Below, piece after piece: positions 9,654-18,621 of a stretch of 64,000 nucleotides of DNA. Position numbers and translations under genes: made by a program. The stretch comes from Qipengyuania atrilutea (GTDB lineage: Bacteria; Pseudomonadota; Alphaproteobacteria; Sphingomonadales; Sphingomonadaceae). Where the stretch lies: the NCBI RefSeq assembly GCF_013370205.1, contig NZ_JABWGV010000003.1, forward strand, positions 570,491 to 634,490, read 5' to 3'. The notes beneath the pieces are model-generated. The model did not search any database and was not told the origin of the DNA. It saw only the letters and a list, made by a program, of their open reading frames with translations. Each line of letters opens with the position of its first letter. Positions within the stretch are counted from its first letter, which is position 1.

Positions 9654-10457
9654 TCAGCGGCCCATGGCACCAGCCGAACGGCGCGACATCTTGCGAAGCC
9701 GCCCCGGCATCCAGCGGGCGGCAAAGCCAAGCCGCTTGGCGGTCTTGCCGACCCGCGTATGCAGCTTCTCGCCGTGTACGGCATCCCACGCCGCGTCCGC
9801 GACTTCGGAAACCGGGGTAATTTCCAGACCGGCGTCGCGGACGCGCTGCCGGATATCGTCATTGGCCTTCGCGTTCGGTGAGTGGTCGAGTAGCGGCGTA
9901 TCGATGAAGCTCGGCATGATCGAGCGTACCTTAACGTCGAATTCCGCCCATTCGGCATCGAGCGACTCGGTGATGCCGCGCACGCCGAATTTCGTCGCCG
10001 AGTAGACCGAGGCGCCTGACGTTCCATAGATACCGGCGGCGCTAGCGGTAATCAGCATCGAGCTGCCCGGCGCACTCTTCAGCAAGTAGGGCAGGGCGGC
10101 CTGCGCTCCGAACAGCACGCCTTTCAGGTTCACGTCGAGACAGCGCTCGATTTCCTCGACGCTGTTCTCGCTAAGCGAACCGCCGAGCGGTACGCCCGCA
10201 TTGTTCGCAAATACGTCGAGCCTGCCGCTGGAAACTTTGGTAAAGGCGGCGAGCGCCTCGTCCCATGCCGCCCGGTCGCGAACGTCGAACTTATGGGTGA
10301 AGCTTTGCCCACCCAGAGCACCGGCAGTTTCGGCCATTCCGGCGGCATCGACATCGCCGAGGCCAACAAACCAGCCTTCGCGTGCGAATCGCTGGGCAAT
10401 CGCGCGGCCGATGCCGGATGCTCCGCCGGTTATGAATATGGATTTCTGGTTCGACAT
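9654..10457 (-). CDS. SDR family NAD(P)-dependent oxidoreductase
   Basis: A 267-residue classical short-chain dehydrogenase. The cofactor motif is TGGASGIG near the N-terminus, NNAG follows, a Ser lies in the expected strand (MLITASAAG) and the catalytic YSATK motif is present. The substrate cannot be told from sequence. Homologous sequence starts at MSNQKSIFITGG (ATG 10457), so the longer open frame was trimmed. The C-terminal 40 residues are basic (RLGFAARWMPGRLRKMSRRS), a feature of some SDRs that associate with membranes. Confidence 0.88.
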   Translation of the reverse strand: MSNQKSIFITGGASGIGRAIAQRFAREGWFVGLGDVDAAGMAETAGALGGQSFTHKFDVRDRAAWDEALAAFTKVSSGRLDVFANNAGVPLGGSLSENSVEEIERCLDVNLKGVLFGAQAALPYLLKSAPGSSMLITASAAGIYGTSGASVYSATKFGVRGITESLDAEWAEFDVKVRSIMPSFIDTPLLDHSPNAKANDDIRQRVRDAGLEITPVSEVADAAWDAVHGEKLHTRVGKTAKRLGFAARWMPGRLRKMSRRSAGAMGR

Positions 10458-10627
10458 AGCCGCTCTCCCGCTTTTCTTTTGATGGCCGCCTACAACGAAA
10501 AAGGCGCCTTGGAAAAGGAAACTGCGAATGGCTCCCATGGAGGGGTGCAATCGCGTTTGACTAGGCGCCGCGCTTTCGCACATAGGCTTGCGCGGGGGCT
10601 GCGTGGCAGCCGTGCGAGGGAAACATT

Positions 10628-11941
10628 TTGGCTCCGATCCTCATCAATTTCGTCGGCATTGCCGTCATCCTGTTGATCGCGTTCCTGCTGTCTACGGGCA
10701 AGAAGCGGATACGGCCGCGGATCGTCCTGTCCGCTTTCGCGCTGCAGGCGGTACTCGCTTTCATCGTACTCAGGACCCCGTGGGGTGTCGCCGGCATCGG
10801 CGCCCTGTCAGATGGAGTGGCGGCGCTTCTGTCCTATGCCGATGCCGGTACGGCATTCCTGTTCGGAGCAGACAACCCCCTCGCGAATACCTTCGCTCTC
10901 GGTGCATTGCCCGTCATCATCTTTTTCGCATCGCTCGTATCCATTCTCTACTACCTGCGCATCATGCAGCGCATCGTGCGCTGGGTCGGCGGAGCGATCG
11001 GCTGGGTAACCGGCGTCAGCAAGGTCGAGGCGCTTGGCGCTGCGGCCAACATCTTCGTGGGACAGTCGGAAAGTCCGCTGGTCGTCAGGCCGTATCTTGC
11101 CGGCCTGTCCCCCTCGCGCCTGTTCACCCTGATGAGCGTCGGCATGGCGGGCGTGGCAGGCACCATCTTGGCTGCATATGCGGGGCTTCTCGGCAGCGAA
11201 TATCTACCGTTCCTACTCGCAGCGGCGTTCATGTCGGCGCCTGGCGGCATCCTGATGGCGAAGATCATCATGCCCGACGATGACGAACCCTCGGCCGCCG
11301 CTGAAGGCAAGATCGCGCTTCCCGACACGCGGGTCAGCGCCGAAGGGCCGGCCGCAATTACCGAAAGCGGGCGCGCGCACGAAGTCGAGATGGCAGAAAG
11401 CTTCGAAGATGGGCAGAAGCCTGCCAACGTGATCGAAGCGGCCGCGCAAGGCGCACAGACCGGCGTCAAGCTGGCAGTGGCCGTGGGGGCAATGGTACTT
11501 GCATTCGTTGCCTTGGTCGCGCTTGCCAACGGGCTTCTGGGCGCAGTCGGCGGCCTGTTCGGCTACGAGCAATTGTCGTTCCAGATGGTTCTCGGTTGGA
11601 TCTTCGCGCCGGTAATGGTCCTGCTGGGGATCGACTGGCAGCAGGCGCAGGTCGCAGGCGGGCTGTTCGGCACGAAGATCGTGCTTAACGAATTCGTCGC
11701 TTTCATCGAATTGGGGCAGCTCGATGCTACGGTTCTCGATGACCGGACACGTGCCATCGTCACCTTTGCTTTGTGCGGCTTTGCCAATTTCAGCTCCATT
11801 GCCATCCAGCTCGCAGTTACCGGCGGGCTCGCACCTAACCAGCGTCCCGTCATCGCCCGGCTCGGTCTGCGCGCGCTTGCAGCCGGCTCGCTCGCCAATT
11901 TGATGAGCGCCGCGCTGGCAGGATTGTTCCTACCCTATTAA
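10628..11941 (+). CDS. Concentrative nucleoside transporter, CNT/NupC family
   Basis: A 437-residue polytopic inner-membrane protein with a TTG start that has GAGGG 7 nt upstream. CNT features are LGALPVIIFFASLVSILYYL, the GQSES motif (FVGQSESPLVV) and ALCGFANFSSIAIQ near the C-terminus, which bind nucleoside and cation. It imports nucleosides with Na+ or H+. A hydrophilic acidic insert (DDDEPSAAAEG onward, about residues 218-265) interrupts the transmembrane core between the GQSES region and the second half, longer than in E. coli NupC. It lies 11 nt upstream of the 2-oxoglutarate oxygenase gene, suggesting one transcript. Confidence 0.93.
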   Translation: MAPILINFVGIAVILLIAFLLSTGKKRIRPRIVLSAFALQAVLAFIVLRTPWGVAGIGALSDGVAALLSYADAGTAFLFGADNPLANTFALGALPVIIFFASLVSILYYLRIMQRIVRWVGGAIGWVTGVSKVEALGAAANIFVGQSESPLVVRPYLAGLSPSRLFTLMSVGMAGVAGTILAAYAGLLGSEYLPFLLAAAFMSAPGGILMAKIIMPDDDEPSAAAEGKIALPDTRVSAEGPAAITESGRAHEVEMAESFEDGQKPANVIEAAAQGAQTGVKLAVAVGAMVLAFVALVALANGLLGAVGGLFGYEQLSFQMVLGWIFAPVMVLLGIDWQQAQVAGGLFGTKIVLNEFVAFIELGQLDATVLDDRTRAIVTFALCGFANFSSIAIQLAVTGGLAPNQRPVIARLGLRALAAGSLANLMSAALAGLFLPY

Positions 11942-11952
11942 AGCATCCGACC

Positions 11953-12882
11953 ATGTCCAAGATCGCATCCGTATCGCTCGCCCGTCCGCTCCCTGAAGTC
12001 TCAGGAGAACTCGGCCGTAGTTTCGCCGAATACGGCTTTGCCATTGTCCGCGATCACGGCATCCCTGCCGAATTGATCTCGCGCGCGGAACAGCTGACGC
12101 GCGCCTTCTTCGCATTGCCGGACGAAACGAAGCGCGCCTACCGGATCGAGGGCGGGGGCGGCGCGCGCGGATACACTCCGTTCGGCACCGAGAAGGCGAA
12201 GGACGCGAACGTTCACGACCTCAAGGAATTCTGGCACGTCGGCCGTGATCTGCCGGAAGGCCATCCGCTGTCCGAATACATGGCGCCGAATATCTGGCCA
12301 AGCGAAATGCCCGAGTTTCGCGATACGTTTGAAAAACTTTATGCGGCGTTCGACGAGGCCGGTCGGCGCGTTCTGCAAGCTATCGCGCTGCATCTGGATT
12401 TGCCGCAGCATTTCTTCGACGAGACTGTGGAGGACGGTAATTCGGTCATGCGGCTGCTGCATTATCCGCCGCTCGCTCCCGAAGATGCCGACGGCGCGAT
12501 CAGGGCCGCGGCGCATGGCGACATCAATACCATTACCCTTCTGCTCGGAGCGGAGGAAGCGGGGCTGGAACTTCTCACGCAAAGCGACGAGTGGCTCGCG
12601 GTGAACCCGCCCGAGGGGGCATTGGTGGTCAACATCGGAGACATGTTAGAGCGGCTTACGAACGGACATCTACGTTCGACCAAGCACCGTGTGGTAAATC
12701 CCGAGGGGGCAGCGGCGCACCGCGCACGCTATTCGATGCCCTTCTTTTTGCACTTCCGCCCCGATTACGTAATCGAGACGCTGCCGTCATGCATCGACCC
12801 GTCTGCTCCGGAAGATCATCCCGAACCGATCAGCGCGCACGACTTCCTGATGCAGCGCCTGCGCGAGATCAATCTGGTCTGA
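11953..12882 (+). CDS. 2-oxoglutarate/Fe(II)-dependent oxygenase, isopenicillin N synthase-like
   Basis: A 309-residue enzyme with an N-terminal DIOX_N region (SGELGRSFAEYGFAIVRDHG) and a C-terminal 2OG-Fe(II) oxygenase domain. The iron ligands are visible as HGD in AAHGDINTITLL and the distal His in LRSTKHRVVNP; RARYSMPFF supplies the Arg-x-Ser that grips the co-substrate. Members oxidise small molecules such as nucleobases, hormones or amino acids. Being 11 nt behind a nucleoside transporter, a purine or pyrimidine substrate is a reasonable guess, but only a guess. Confidence 0.87.
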   Translation: MSKIASVSLARPLPEVSGELGRSFAEYGFAIVRDHGIPAELISRAEQLTRAFFALPDETKRAYRIEGGGGARGYTPFGTEKAKDANVHDLKEFWHVGRDLPEGHPLSEYMAPNIWPSEMPEFRDTFEKLYAAFDEAGRRVLQAIALHLDLPQHFFDETVEDGNSVMRLLHYPPLAPEDADGAIRAAAHGDINTITLLLGAEEAGLELLTQSDEWLAVNPPEGALVVNIGDMLERLTNGHLRSTKHRVVNPEGAAAHRARYSMPFFLHFRPDYVIETLPSCIDPSAPEDHPEPISAHDFLMQRLREINLV

Positions 12883-12899
12883 CCCGATTCGCCGTTTTC

Positions 12900-12953
12900 G
12901 CTGCATTGCAGCAAGGCGGCGGCCTGTGGATAAAGAAAACGCTGCAATGCGGC
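12900..12953. promoter_or_regulatory. Paired near-palindromes upstream of the TonB-dependent receptor gene
   Basis: GCTGCATTGCAGC (12900-12912) is a perfect odd-centred palindrome. A near copy, GCTGCAATGCGGC, lies at 12941-12953, exactly 41 bp further on or about four helical turns. Between them at 12925-12933 is TGTGGATAA, the complement of a consensus DnaA box. The rest of the 278-nt gap (12883-13160) is AT-richer and shows no open frame I trust. The arrangement looks like a two-site operator; the bound protein is unknown. The two elements could also pair as a stem in RNA. Confidence 0.45.
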
Positions 12954-13160
12954 ATTTTGGCCACAGCTAAAATGTCTGTTTTTCAGTAACTTGGGTTTGG
13001 CCAACACTGCGTTCCGTGACTGCTGTGCCAATTGCGTAATGATGTCACGAAGGGGTAATAATCGGACCGCTTAGGCGCAGTCGATCCGCTAGTGAAAGCG
13101 GACCTGCCGAATGACGGCACTGATCAAATTATTTCTGAACAAAGGTCATAGGGGTTCTCG

Positions 13161-16100
13161 ATGAAACTCAAATATCTGCTGGCTGCATCCATTGCCAGCC
13201 TTTCCGCCGGCGCCACTTTCGTCGCCACTCCGGCTGCCGCACAGCAGATCACCTCGGGTGTGCAGGGCTTCGTGACCGACGAAGCGGGAACGGCGCTTTC
13301 GGGCGCGCAGGTCGTCGTCACCGACACCCGCACCGGTACCAGCCGCACTCTGACCGCGGGCGACGACGGTTCGTTCCGCGTCGATAGCCTCGTCACGGGC
13401 GGACCCTACACGATCACCGCCACCGCGCCTGGCTATGAGGGCCAGTCGATCGAAGACGTCTTCATTAACCTGCAGGGCAACGCCCAGCTGACCTTCTCGC
13501 TGTCGAGTGCCGCTACTGCCGGTGCCGAAGATGTCATCGTCGTGACCGGCGCGCGTGTGCAGCTCAGCCAGCGTGCGATCGGTCCGGGCCAGTCATTCGG
13601 CGAAGAAACCATCGAAGCCTTCCCCTCGATCAGCCGCGACATCCGCGACATCATCCGCATCGACCCACGCGTCAGCCTAGACCGTTCCAACGAAGTCGAT
13701 CGCGTTTCATGCCTTGGCGGCAACGATCGCACCAACGCCTTCACCGTCGACGGCATTGCCCAGTCCGACTTGTTCGGCCTGAACGGAACGCCTTTCGCCA
13801 GCCGTAACTCGCTGCCGCTTCCTTATGATGCGATCCGCGAGACGTCCGTCGAGTTCGCCCCCTTCGACGTTCAGTACGGTCAGTTCACCGGCTGTGCCAT
13901 CAACGTCGTGACCAAGTCGGGCCAGAACGAATTCCACGGTTCGGCATTCTTCACCTACGCCGACGACAGTCTGCAGGGGGACAGCATCGAGGGCACCGAT
14001 TTCGCCGGTGCGCCGTATGAAGAGAAGCGCTGGGGCGCTACGCTCAGCGGTCCGATCATTCCCGACCGACTGTTCTTCTTCGTCGGTTACGAAGAAACCG
14101 ATCTAGGCGACAGCCAGTTGACCGGCCTGCCGGGTCAGGGCTTTGCCAACGAGGTGGATTTCGTCACCGAGGCGCAGTTCAATCGTTTCTCCGACATCCT
14201 CAGCAGCGTCTACGGCTTCGACAGCGGTGGCCAGGCAACGTCGCTTGCCGAGAACAGCCAGCGCTACTTCGGCCGCATCGATGCGTATATTACCGAAGAT
14301 CACCGTCTTGAGGCGACCTATCAGCGCCTTGAGGAAGTCAATGTCGAGGAAGACGATTTCTCGCTGACCAGCCGCGTATTCACCGGGCTCAACAGCTTCG
14401 AAGAAGAAGGCACCACCAGCGATTACTACTCGCTGCGCCTCTATTCCGACTGGACGGACACCATCACTACCGAAATCCGCGCCAGCCGCGCCGAAGTCGG
14501 GGACGTCCAAGGGCCAGTTGGCGGCGGCGAAGCCCAGAGCGACATGCCGATGCCGCGCTTCGTGGTCGGCGTCAGCAATAACGGCAATAACGGCTCGATC
14601 GTGGCAGGCCCTGGCTTCTCGCGTACGTCCAACGACCTTCAGACGACGGTTACTCAGCTGAAAGCGCTCGCTCGCATCAATGCCGACGAACACACGATCA
14701 CCATCGGCGGCGAGTTCAACGAACTCGACGTGTTCAACCTGTTCGCTCAAAACTCGACCGGTACGCTGACCTTCACCAATCTTGATGATTTCGCCAACGG
14801 CTTGCTGTCGGGCGGTACCGACACCTTCCCCGACGGCGACGCGATCGTCGCGGGCGAATCCGCCGGCGCTTACGGCAATTTCACCGCTTCTGGAGACATC
14901 AACGATGCTGCGGCGAGCTGGAAACGCCGTACCTGGACGATGTACGCGCAGGACGAGTGGCAAGCGACCGAGCAACTCGGGGTCGTCGCCGGTCTGCGCG
15001 CTGAATGGCTGTCGGGCGATGCTCCGGAAGCGAATCCCGCCTTCTTCAATCGCTACGGCTTCACCAACGCCAATGGGTTCGGCAAGATCGATCCGGTCTT
15101 GCTGCCGCGCCTGGGCGTGACCTACGACGTCTTCAACGACGGGTTCCTTCGCAACACCCAGATCAAGGGCGGCATCGGCCGGTTTACCGGCGGTGATCCG
15201 GCGGTGTATTTTTCGAACGCATTTTCGAACAATGGGTTCGCGGTGGGCTTTGGACAGACCGGACGCAACGGCTGTTTCGTTGACACCCGGGCCGACGTGA
15301 CTGATGGAAATAACTTCACCGGCGTTCCGGCTTGCGTCGTCAGTAACGCTGCAGCGCAATCCGCACGCGGTTTAGCGGACACGCAGTCGACCGATCCGAG
15401 CTTCGAGCAGCCGACCGTGTGGCGCGCCAATCTCGGTCTCGCGACCGAATTCGGTACGGCCAACGGTTTCTTCGCGGATTGGCGCCTTAACCTCGACTTC
15501 ATCTACAGCCGGTTCCAGAACCCGGTGGACTTCGTCGACCTCTCGCAGGTTGTCGATACCCGCCTTGGCTTGAACGGTTTCAGTGTCGATGGGCGTCCGA
15601 TCTATCGCGCGATCGATCCGACTGCCGACGGGTGTAATGCTACTCTGCTCGATCAGGGAGGCCGCCCGCCGCAATATGCGAACGTGACCGCTGCGTGCTT
15701 CAGCACCAGTCGCGACGATGAAATTCAGCTTACCAATGGCGAGGATTTCGAAAGCAAGATCGCATCGGTCGTGTTGAGCAAGAATTGGAAACGTGGCCTG
15801 TTCACAGAACTGGGCGGCGTCAACTTCAACATCGGATATGCTTACACCGACGCTGAGAACAACCGCTACTCGAACAGCTCCACCGCGACATCGAGCTTCG
15901 ATATCGTGGCGGCCGCTGATCGTCAGCAGGTCGATGTCGCAACCGGCGAATTTGAGAACCGCCACAATATCTCGGCAGCGCTCAATTTCCGCGAAGCTTT
16001 CTTCGGCGATTACGACACGAGCTTCGGCTTCGTGTTCCGGGCGAGTTCGGGTCGTCCGTACTCGATCGTGTTCCAGAACGCGTCGAGCGCGGTATTCAAC

Positions 16101-16601
16101 GACAGCGCCAGCGGTAACTTCAACTCGCTGCTGTATGTTCCCACCGGCCCCAACGATCCGAATGTCGTTTTCTCGGACACTGCCTTCGCCAATGCGGTCG
16201 ATCAGTTCGTCTCGGCGAACGACTGCCTGAACGATTTTCGCGGTCAGACGGTGGAGCGTAACAGCTGCCGCAACGAGTGGTATTACGACCTCGACCTGCG
16301 GTTCGGCCAGGAGATCCCCGGTCCGATGAGTGCATTTGGTCTGCGCGACGACAACCTGCGTTTGTTCGTAGACTTCGACAACTTCCTGAATCTGCTTGAT
16401 AGCGGTGCGAATGTCCGCCGTTCGTATAGCTATTCCGAAGCGCTGGTTCGCGGAAATATCGATGACCAGGGTCGCTACGTCTACACGCCGGGTGGTGGTG
16501 TATACGATGAGGAGACCGGCACGGTGGGTCTGCGCGATGAGTTTATCGGTGTTTCGTCCTCGCTGTGGAAAATCCAACTCGGAGTGAGCTACGAATTCTA
16601 A
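13161..16601 (+). CDS. TonB-dependent receptor with carboxypeptidase-like regulatory domain (Oar-like)
   Basis: An 1146-residue outer-membrane protein. Residues 1-27 are a signal peptide ending in TPAAAQQ. Residues about 30-115 form a carboxypeptidase-regulatory-like beta-sandwich (TSGVQGFVTDEAGTALSG). The plug follows (EDVIVVTGARVQLSQ, NAFTVDGIAQSDLFGLNG, INVVTKSGQNEFHGS), then a long beta-barrel ending in the aromatic LGVSYEF tail. This layout is typical of Oar-like receptors in Sphingomonadales that import peptides, glycans or metal chelates; the ligand is not evident. The barrel contains several Cys pairs in predicted loops (GRNGCFVDT, PACVV, DGCNATLL, CRNEWYY). It is followed by a strong terminator and a TonB-type gene. 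Confidence 0.93.
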   Translation: MKLKYLLAASIASLSAGATFVATPAAAQQITSGVQGFVTDEAGTALSGAQVVVTDTRTGTSRTLTAGDDGSFRVDSLVTGGPYTITATAPGYEGQSIEDVFINLQGNAQLTFSLSSAATAGAEDVIVVTGARVQLSQRAIGPGQSFGEETIEAFPSISRDIRDIIRIDPRVSLDRSNEVDRVSCLGGNDRTNAFTVDGIAQSDLFGLNGTPFASRNSLPLPYDAIRETSVEFAPFDVQYGQFTGCAINVVTKSGQNEFHGSAFFTYADDSLQGDSIEGTDFAGAPYEEKRWGATLSGPIIPDRLFFFVGYEETDLGDSQLTGLPGQGFANEVDFVTEAQFNRFSDILSSVYGFDSGGQATSLAENSQRYFGRIDAYITEDHRLEATYQRLEEVNVEEDDFSLTSRVFTGLNSFEEEGTTSDYYSLRLYSDWTDTITTEIRASRAEVGDVQGPVGGGEAQSDMPMPRFVVGVSNNGNNGSIVAGPGFSRTSNDLQTTVTQLKALARINADEHTITIGGEFNELDVFNLFAQNSTGTLTFTNLDDFANGLLSGGTDTFPDGDAIVAGESAGAYGNFTASGDINDAAASWKRRTWTMYAQDEWQATEQLGVVAGLRAEWLSGDAPEANPAFFNRYGFTNANGFGKIDPVLLPRLGVTYDVFNDGFLRNTQIKGGIGRFTGGDPAVYFSNAFSNNGFAVGFGQTGRNGCFVDTRADVTDGNNFTGVPACVVSNAAAQSARGLADTQSTDPSFEQPTVWRANLGLATEFGTANGFFADWRLNLDFIYSRFQNPVDFVDLSQVVDTRLGLNGFSVDGRPIYRAIDPTADGCNATLLDQGGRPPQYANVTAACFSTSRDDEIQLTNGEDFESKIASVVLSKNWKRGLFTELGGVNFNIGYAYTDAENNRYSNSSTATSSFDIVAAADRQQVDVATGEFENRHNISAALNFREAFFGDYDTSFGFVFRASSGRPYSIVFQNASSAVFNDSASGNFNSLLYVPTGPNDPNVVFSDTAFANAVDQFVSANDCLNDFRGQTVERNSCRNEWYYDLDLRFGQEIPGPMSAFGLRDDNLRLFVDFDNFLNLLDSGANVRRSYSYSEALVRGNIDDQGRYVYTPGGGVYDEETGTVGLRDEFIGVSSSLWKIQLGVSYEF

Positions 16602-16629
16602 TTTGCCGCTTACGACGTGCAGGAACATT

Positions 16630-16660
16630 AAAGCGGCGGTCCCTTCGGGGGCCGCCGTTT
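16630..16660 (+). terminator. Rho-independent terminator after the receptor gene
   Basis: A GC-rich hairpin, AGCGGCGG paired with CCGCCGTT and extended by CCC/GGG around a TTCG tetraloop, followed by TTTCGCTGT. It begins about 29 nt after the receptor stop. The T-run is short, but the stem is very stable. Confidence 0.85.
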
Positions 16661-16718
16661 CGCTGTAGTGCCTGCGCCTTCGCGGAACGTCGCCGGGCGG
16701 CAGCGCGTTTGCTCTAAC

Positions 16719-17465
16719 GTGTCGGCAGACTCTACCCGCTTCAGTTCCACCCGTCGCAAGCCGAACCCTTGGGTAATCGCGGTCGTCGCGATCGTTCACT
16801 TGGGTTTGTTCTACGGTTTCGTCCGTGCCCTTGCGCCCGGTGCTGTGCAATCGATCGAGCGCTCGGTCGTCTCCACTTTCACCGTTACCGTCACCGCTCC
16901 GGAAGACCCGCCGCCGCCGCCTCCAGCACCGGAGCCGCAACCGGACGAAGGTGCGCAAGGCGATCCCGGCCGGGAGGCAGTGCCCCAGCTGGTGACTGCG
17001 CCGAGCCCCGCTATTCAGCTACGCGAAGACGAGCCGTTGCCGCGCGCGTCTTCGACCGGGACCGCGTCTACATCCGGCGCGACCGATCGCGGCACGGGGA
17101 CCGGTGCGGCGGGCGAGGGCACCGGGACGGGAGCCGGACGGGCCGGATCGGGCCTGGGAGGCGTCGCCGTTACCAAGCCGCAGAAGATCGCCGGCGACAT
17201 ATCCTCGGCCGCCGACTACCCGACGCCGCCCGGCGGGCGCAAGATCAGGCGCGGCCAGTCGGTCGATATCGCAATGACGGTCGGTGTGGACGGGCGGGCT
17301 TCGAATTGCCGCATCCTGAGCCCGAGCCCCGACCCAGAGGCTGACCGTATCACCTGCGAACTCGCCGTAGAGCGCTTCCGTTTCCTGCCCGCGCGCGATG
17401 CAAACGGCGATCCCGTGCCGGCCACCTATGCCTGGCGGCAGCGGTGGGGCGTCAATCTCAGGTAG
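16719..17465 (+). CDS. TonB-family energy transducer
   Basis: About 248 residues from GTG 16719. An earlier in-frame GTG at 16668 is possible but sits within 10 nt of the terminator hairpin. One transmembrane helix lies near the N-terminus (WVIAVVAIVHLGLFYGF). A periplasmic low-complexity region rich in Pro and Glu (PEDPPPPPPAPEPQPDEG) comes next, then Gly/Thr-rich sequence (GTGTGAAGEGTGTGAG). A C-terminal TonB-type domain follows (DYPTPPGGRKIRRGQSVDIA, RITCELAVERFRFLPA). It would couple the ExbBD proton motor to outer-membrane receptors. Directly following the Oar-like receptor suggests a dedicated partner; no exbB or exbD is adjacent. Confidence 0.82.
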   Translation: MSADSTRFSSTRRKPNPWVIAVVAIVHLGLFYGFVRALAPGAVQSIERSVVSTFTVTVTAPEDPPPPPPAPEPQPDEGAQGDPGREAVPQLVTAPSPAIQLREDEPLPRASSTGTASTSGATDRGTGTGAAGEGTGTGAGRAGSGLGGVAVTKPQKIAGDISSAADYPTPPGGRKIRRGQSVDIAMTVGVDGRASNCRILSPSPDPEADRITCELAVERFRFLPARDANGDPVPATYAWRQRWGVNLR

Positions 17466-17556
17466 CGCGTATGGACGGTAGCGCTTCGACTACTTGCAAG
17501 TTAAAGCGTCGCTGCGAACTGATGAAACCCTGTCAGAGCCGAGGAAAAGTTAAGCC

Positions 17557-18603
17557 ATGTCGCGCATTTATCCGATAATTCTGTGCGGCGGCGGCGGCAC
17601 GCGGCTTTGGCCTCGTAGCAGGCGAGTGCGCCCTAAACCGTTTCTGAAATTGCTCGGCGATCGTACCCTGTTTCAGCAGACGCTCGACCGAACGGGCAGT
17701 GGTGCCGGAGATTATGCGGAACCTCTGATCGTTGCCGGAGCGGCGCATGTGGACTTCATCGAAGAGCAGGCCTCTGCGGACGCGCACATCATCGTCGAAC
17801 CGGCGGCGCGGAATACCGCTCCGGCGATTGCTCTGGCAGCCCATCGATTGCCGGCCGACGCAGTCATGCTAGTGTGTCCAAGCGATCATCATATTGCGGA
17901 TACTCGGGAATTCGAGCGCGGGGTCGCCCGTGCAGCCGCGCTTGCCGGGGACGAGTGGCTGGTTTCGTTCGGCATTGCGCCTACTCGTCCGGAAACCGGC
18001 TACGGTTATATCCGGACTGGCGAACCCGCAGGTGAAGGCCACCGGGTCGCGCAGTTTGTAGAAAAGCCGGACGCCAAGCGCGCAGCCGAGTTTCTGGCTG
18101 ACGGCGGGTACGTCTGGAACGGCGGAATCTTCGCCTTCAAGGCGGGGCGCTTTCTGGATGAACTGGAACGCCACCGGCCGGAAATGGCGCATCTCGTCAA
18201 AGACGCTGCGCAGCTAGGTAAGGACGACGGACGTGTCTTTCACCCTGCGAGCGAACCCTTCTCTCGCATCGAGGGAGAATCGGTTGATTATGCGGTAATG
18301 GAAAATACCGACCGTGCGGCGGTGGTCTCGGCGGACATGGGCTGGTCCGATATCGGCAACTGGGACGCTCTCTTCGAAGCACGCCTGAACGATGACAGTG
18401 CGGCGGACGAAAACGGAAATCTTTCGCGCGGTGTGGTCGACCTGAGCGGTTGCCGAGGCGTGATGGTCGAAACCGACGGTCCGCGCGTATCGGTCGTCGG
18501 CGTATCCGACCTCGTCATTGTCGTGGACGGCGACGACATTCTCGTCACCACCCGCGAAGGGGCGCAGGATGTCGGAACTTTGCCGGGGGCCAAACAGCAG
18601 TAA
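17557..18603 (+). CDS. Mannose-1-phosphate guanylyltransferase
   Basis: A 348-residue nucleotidyltransferase that makes GDP-mannose from mannose-1-phosphate and GTP. The N-terminal signature GGGGTRLWPRSRR and the downstream FVEKPD motif with YVWNGGIFAF are diagnostic. It has only the transferase domain and lacks the fused phosphomannose isomerase of ManC/AlgA proteins, which are about 470 residues long. It probably serves surface polysaccharide or GDP-sugar synthesis. It converges on bphP with an 18-nt gap and no obvious terminator. Confidence 0.93.
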   Translation: MSRIYPIILCGGGGTRLWPRSRRVRPKPFLKLLGDRTLFQQTLDRTGSGAGDYAEPLIVAGAAHVDFIEEQASADAHIIVEPAARNTAPAIALAAHRLPADAVMLVCPSDHHIADTREFERGVARAAALAGDEWLVSFGIAPTRPETGYGYIRTGEPAGEGHRVAQFVEKPDAKRAAEFLADGGYVWNGGIFAFKAGRFLDELERHRPEMAHLVKDAAQLGKDDGRVFHPASEPFSRIEGESVDYAVMENTDRAAVVSADMGWSDIGNWDALFEARLNDDSAADENGNLSRGVVDLSGCRGVMVETDGPRVSVVGVSDLVIVVDGDDILVTTREGAQDVGTLPGAKQQ

Positions 18604-18621
18604 AGTCTGCGCGACCCAGCG

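Noticed and set aside
12925..12933. A DnaA box suggesting a replication origin.
   Set aside because: Only one box is present, without dnaA, parAB or a clear AT-rich unwinding region; the site is better viewed as part of the receptor promoter.
14103..16958. Long minus-strand open frames opposite the TonB-dependent receptor gene.
   Set aside because: The plus-strand receptor has a signal peptide, plug and C-terminal aromatic motif. The antisense translations have no domain and no ribosome site.
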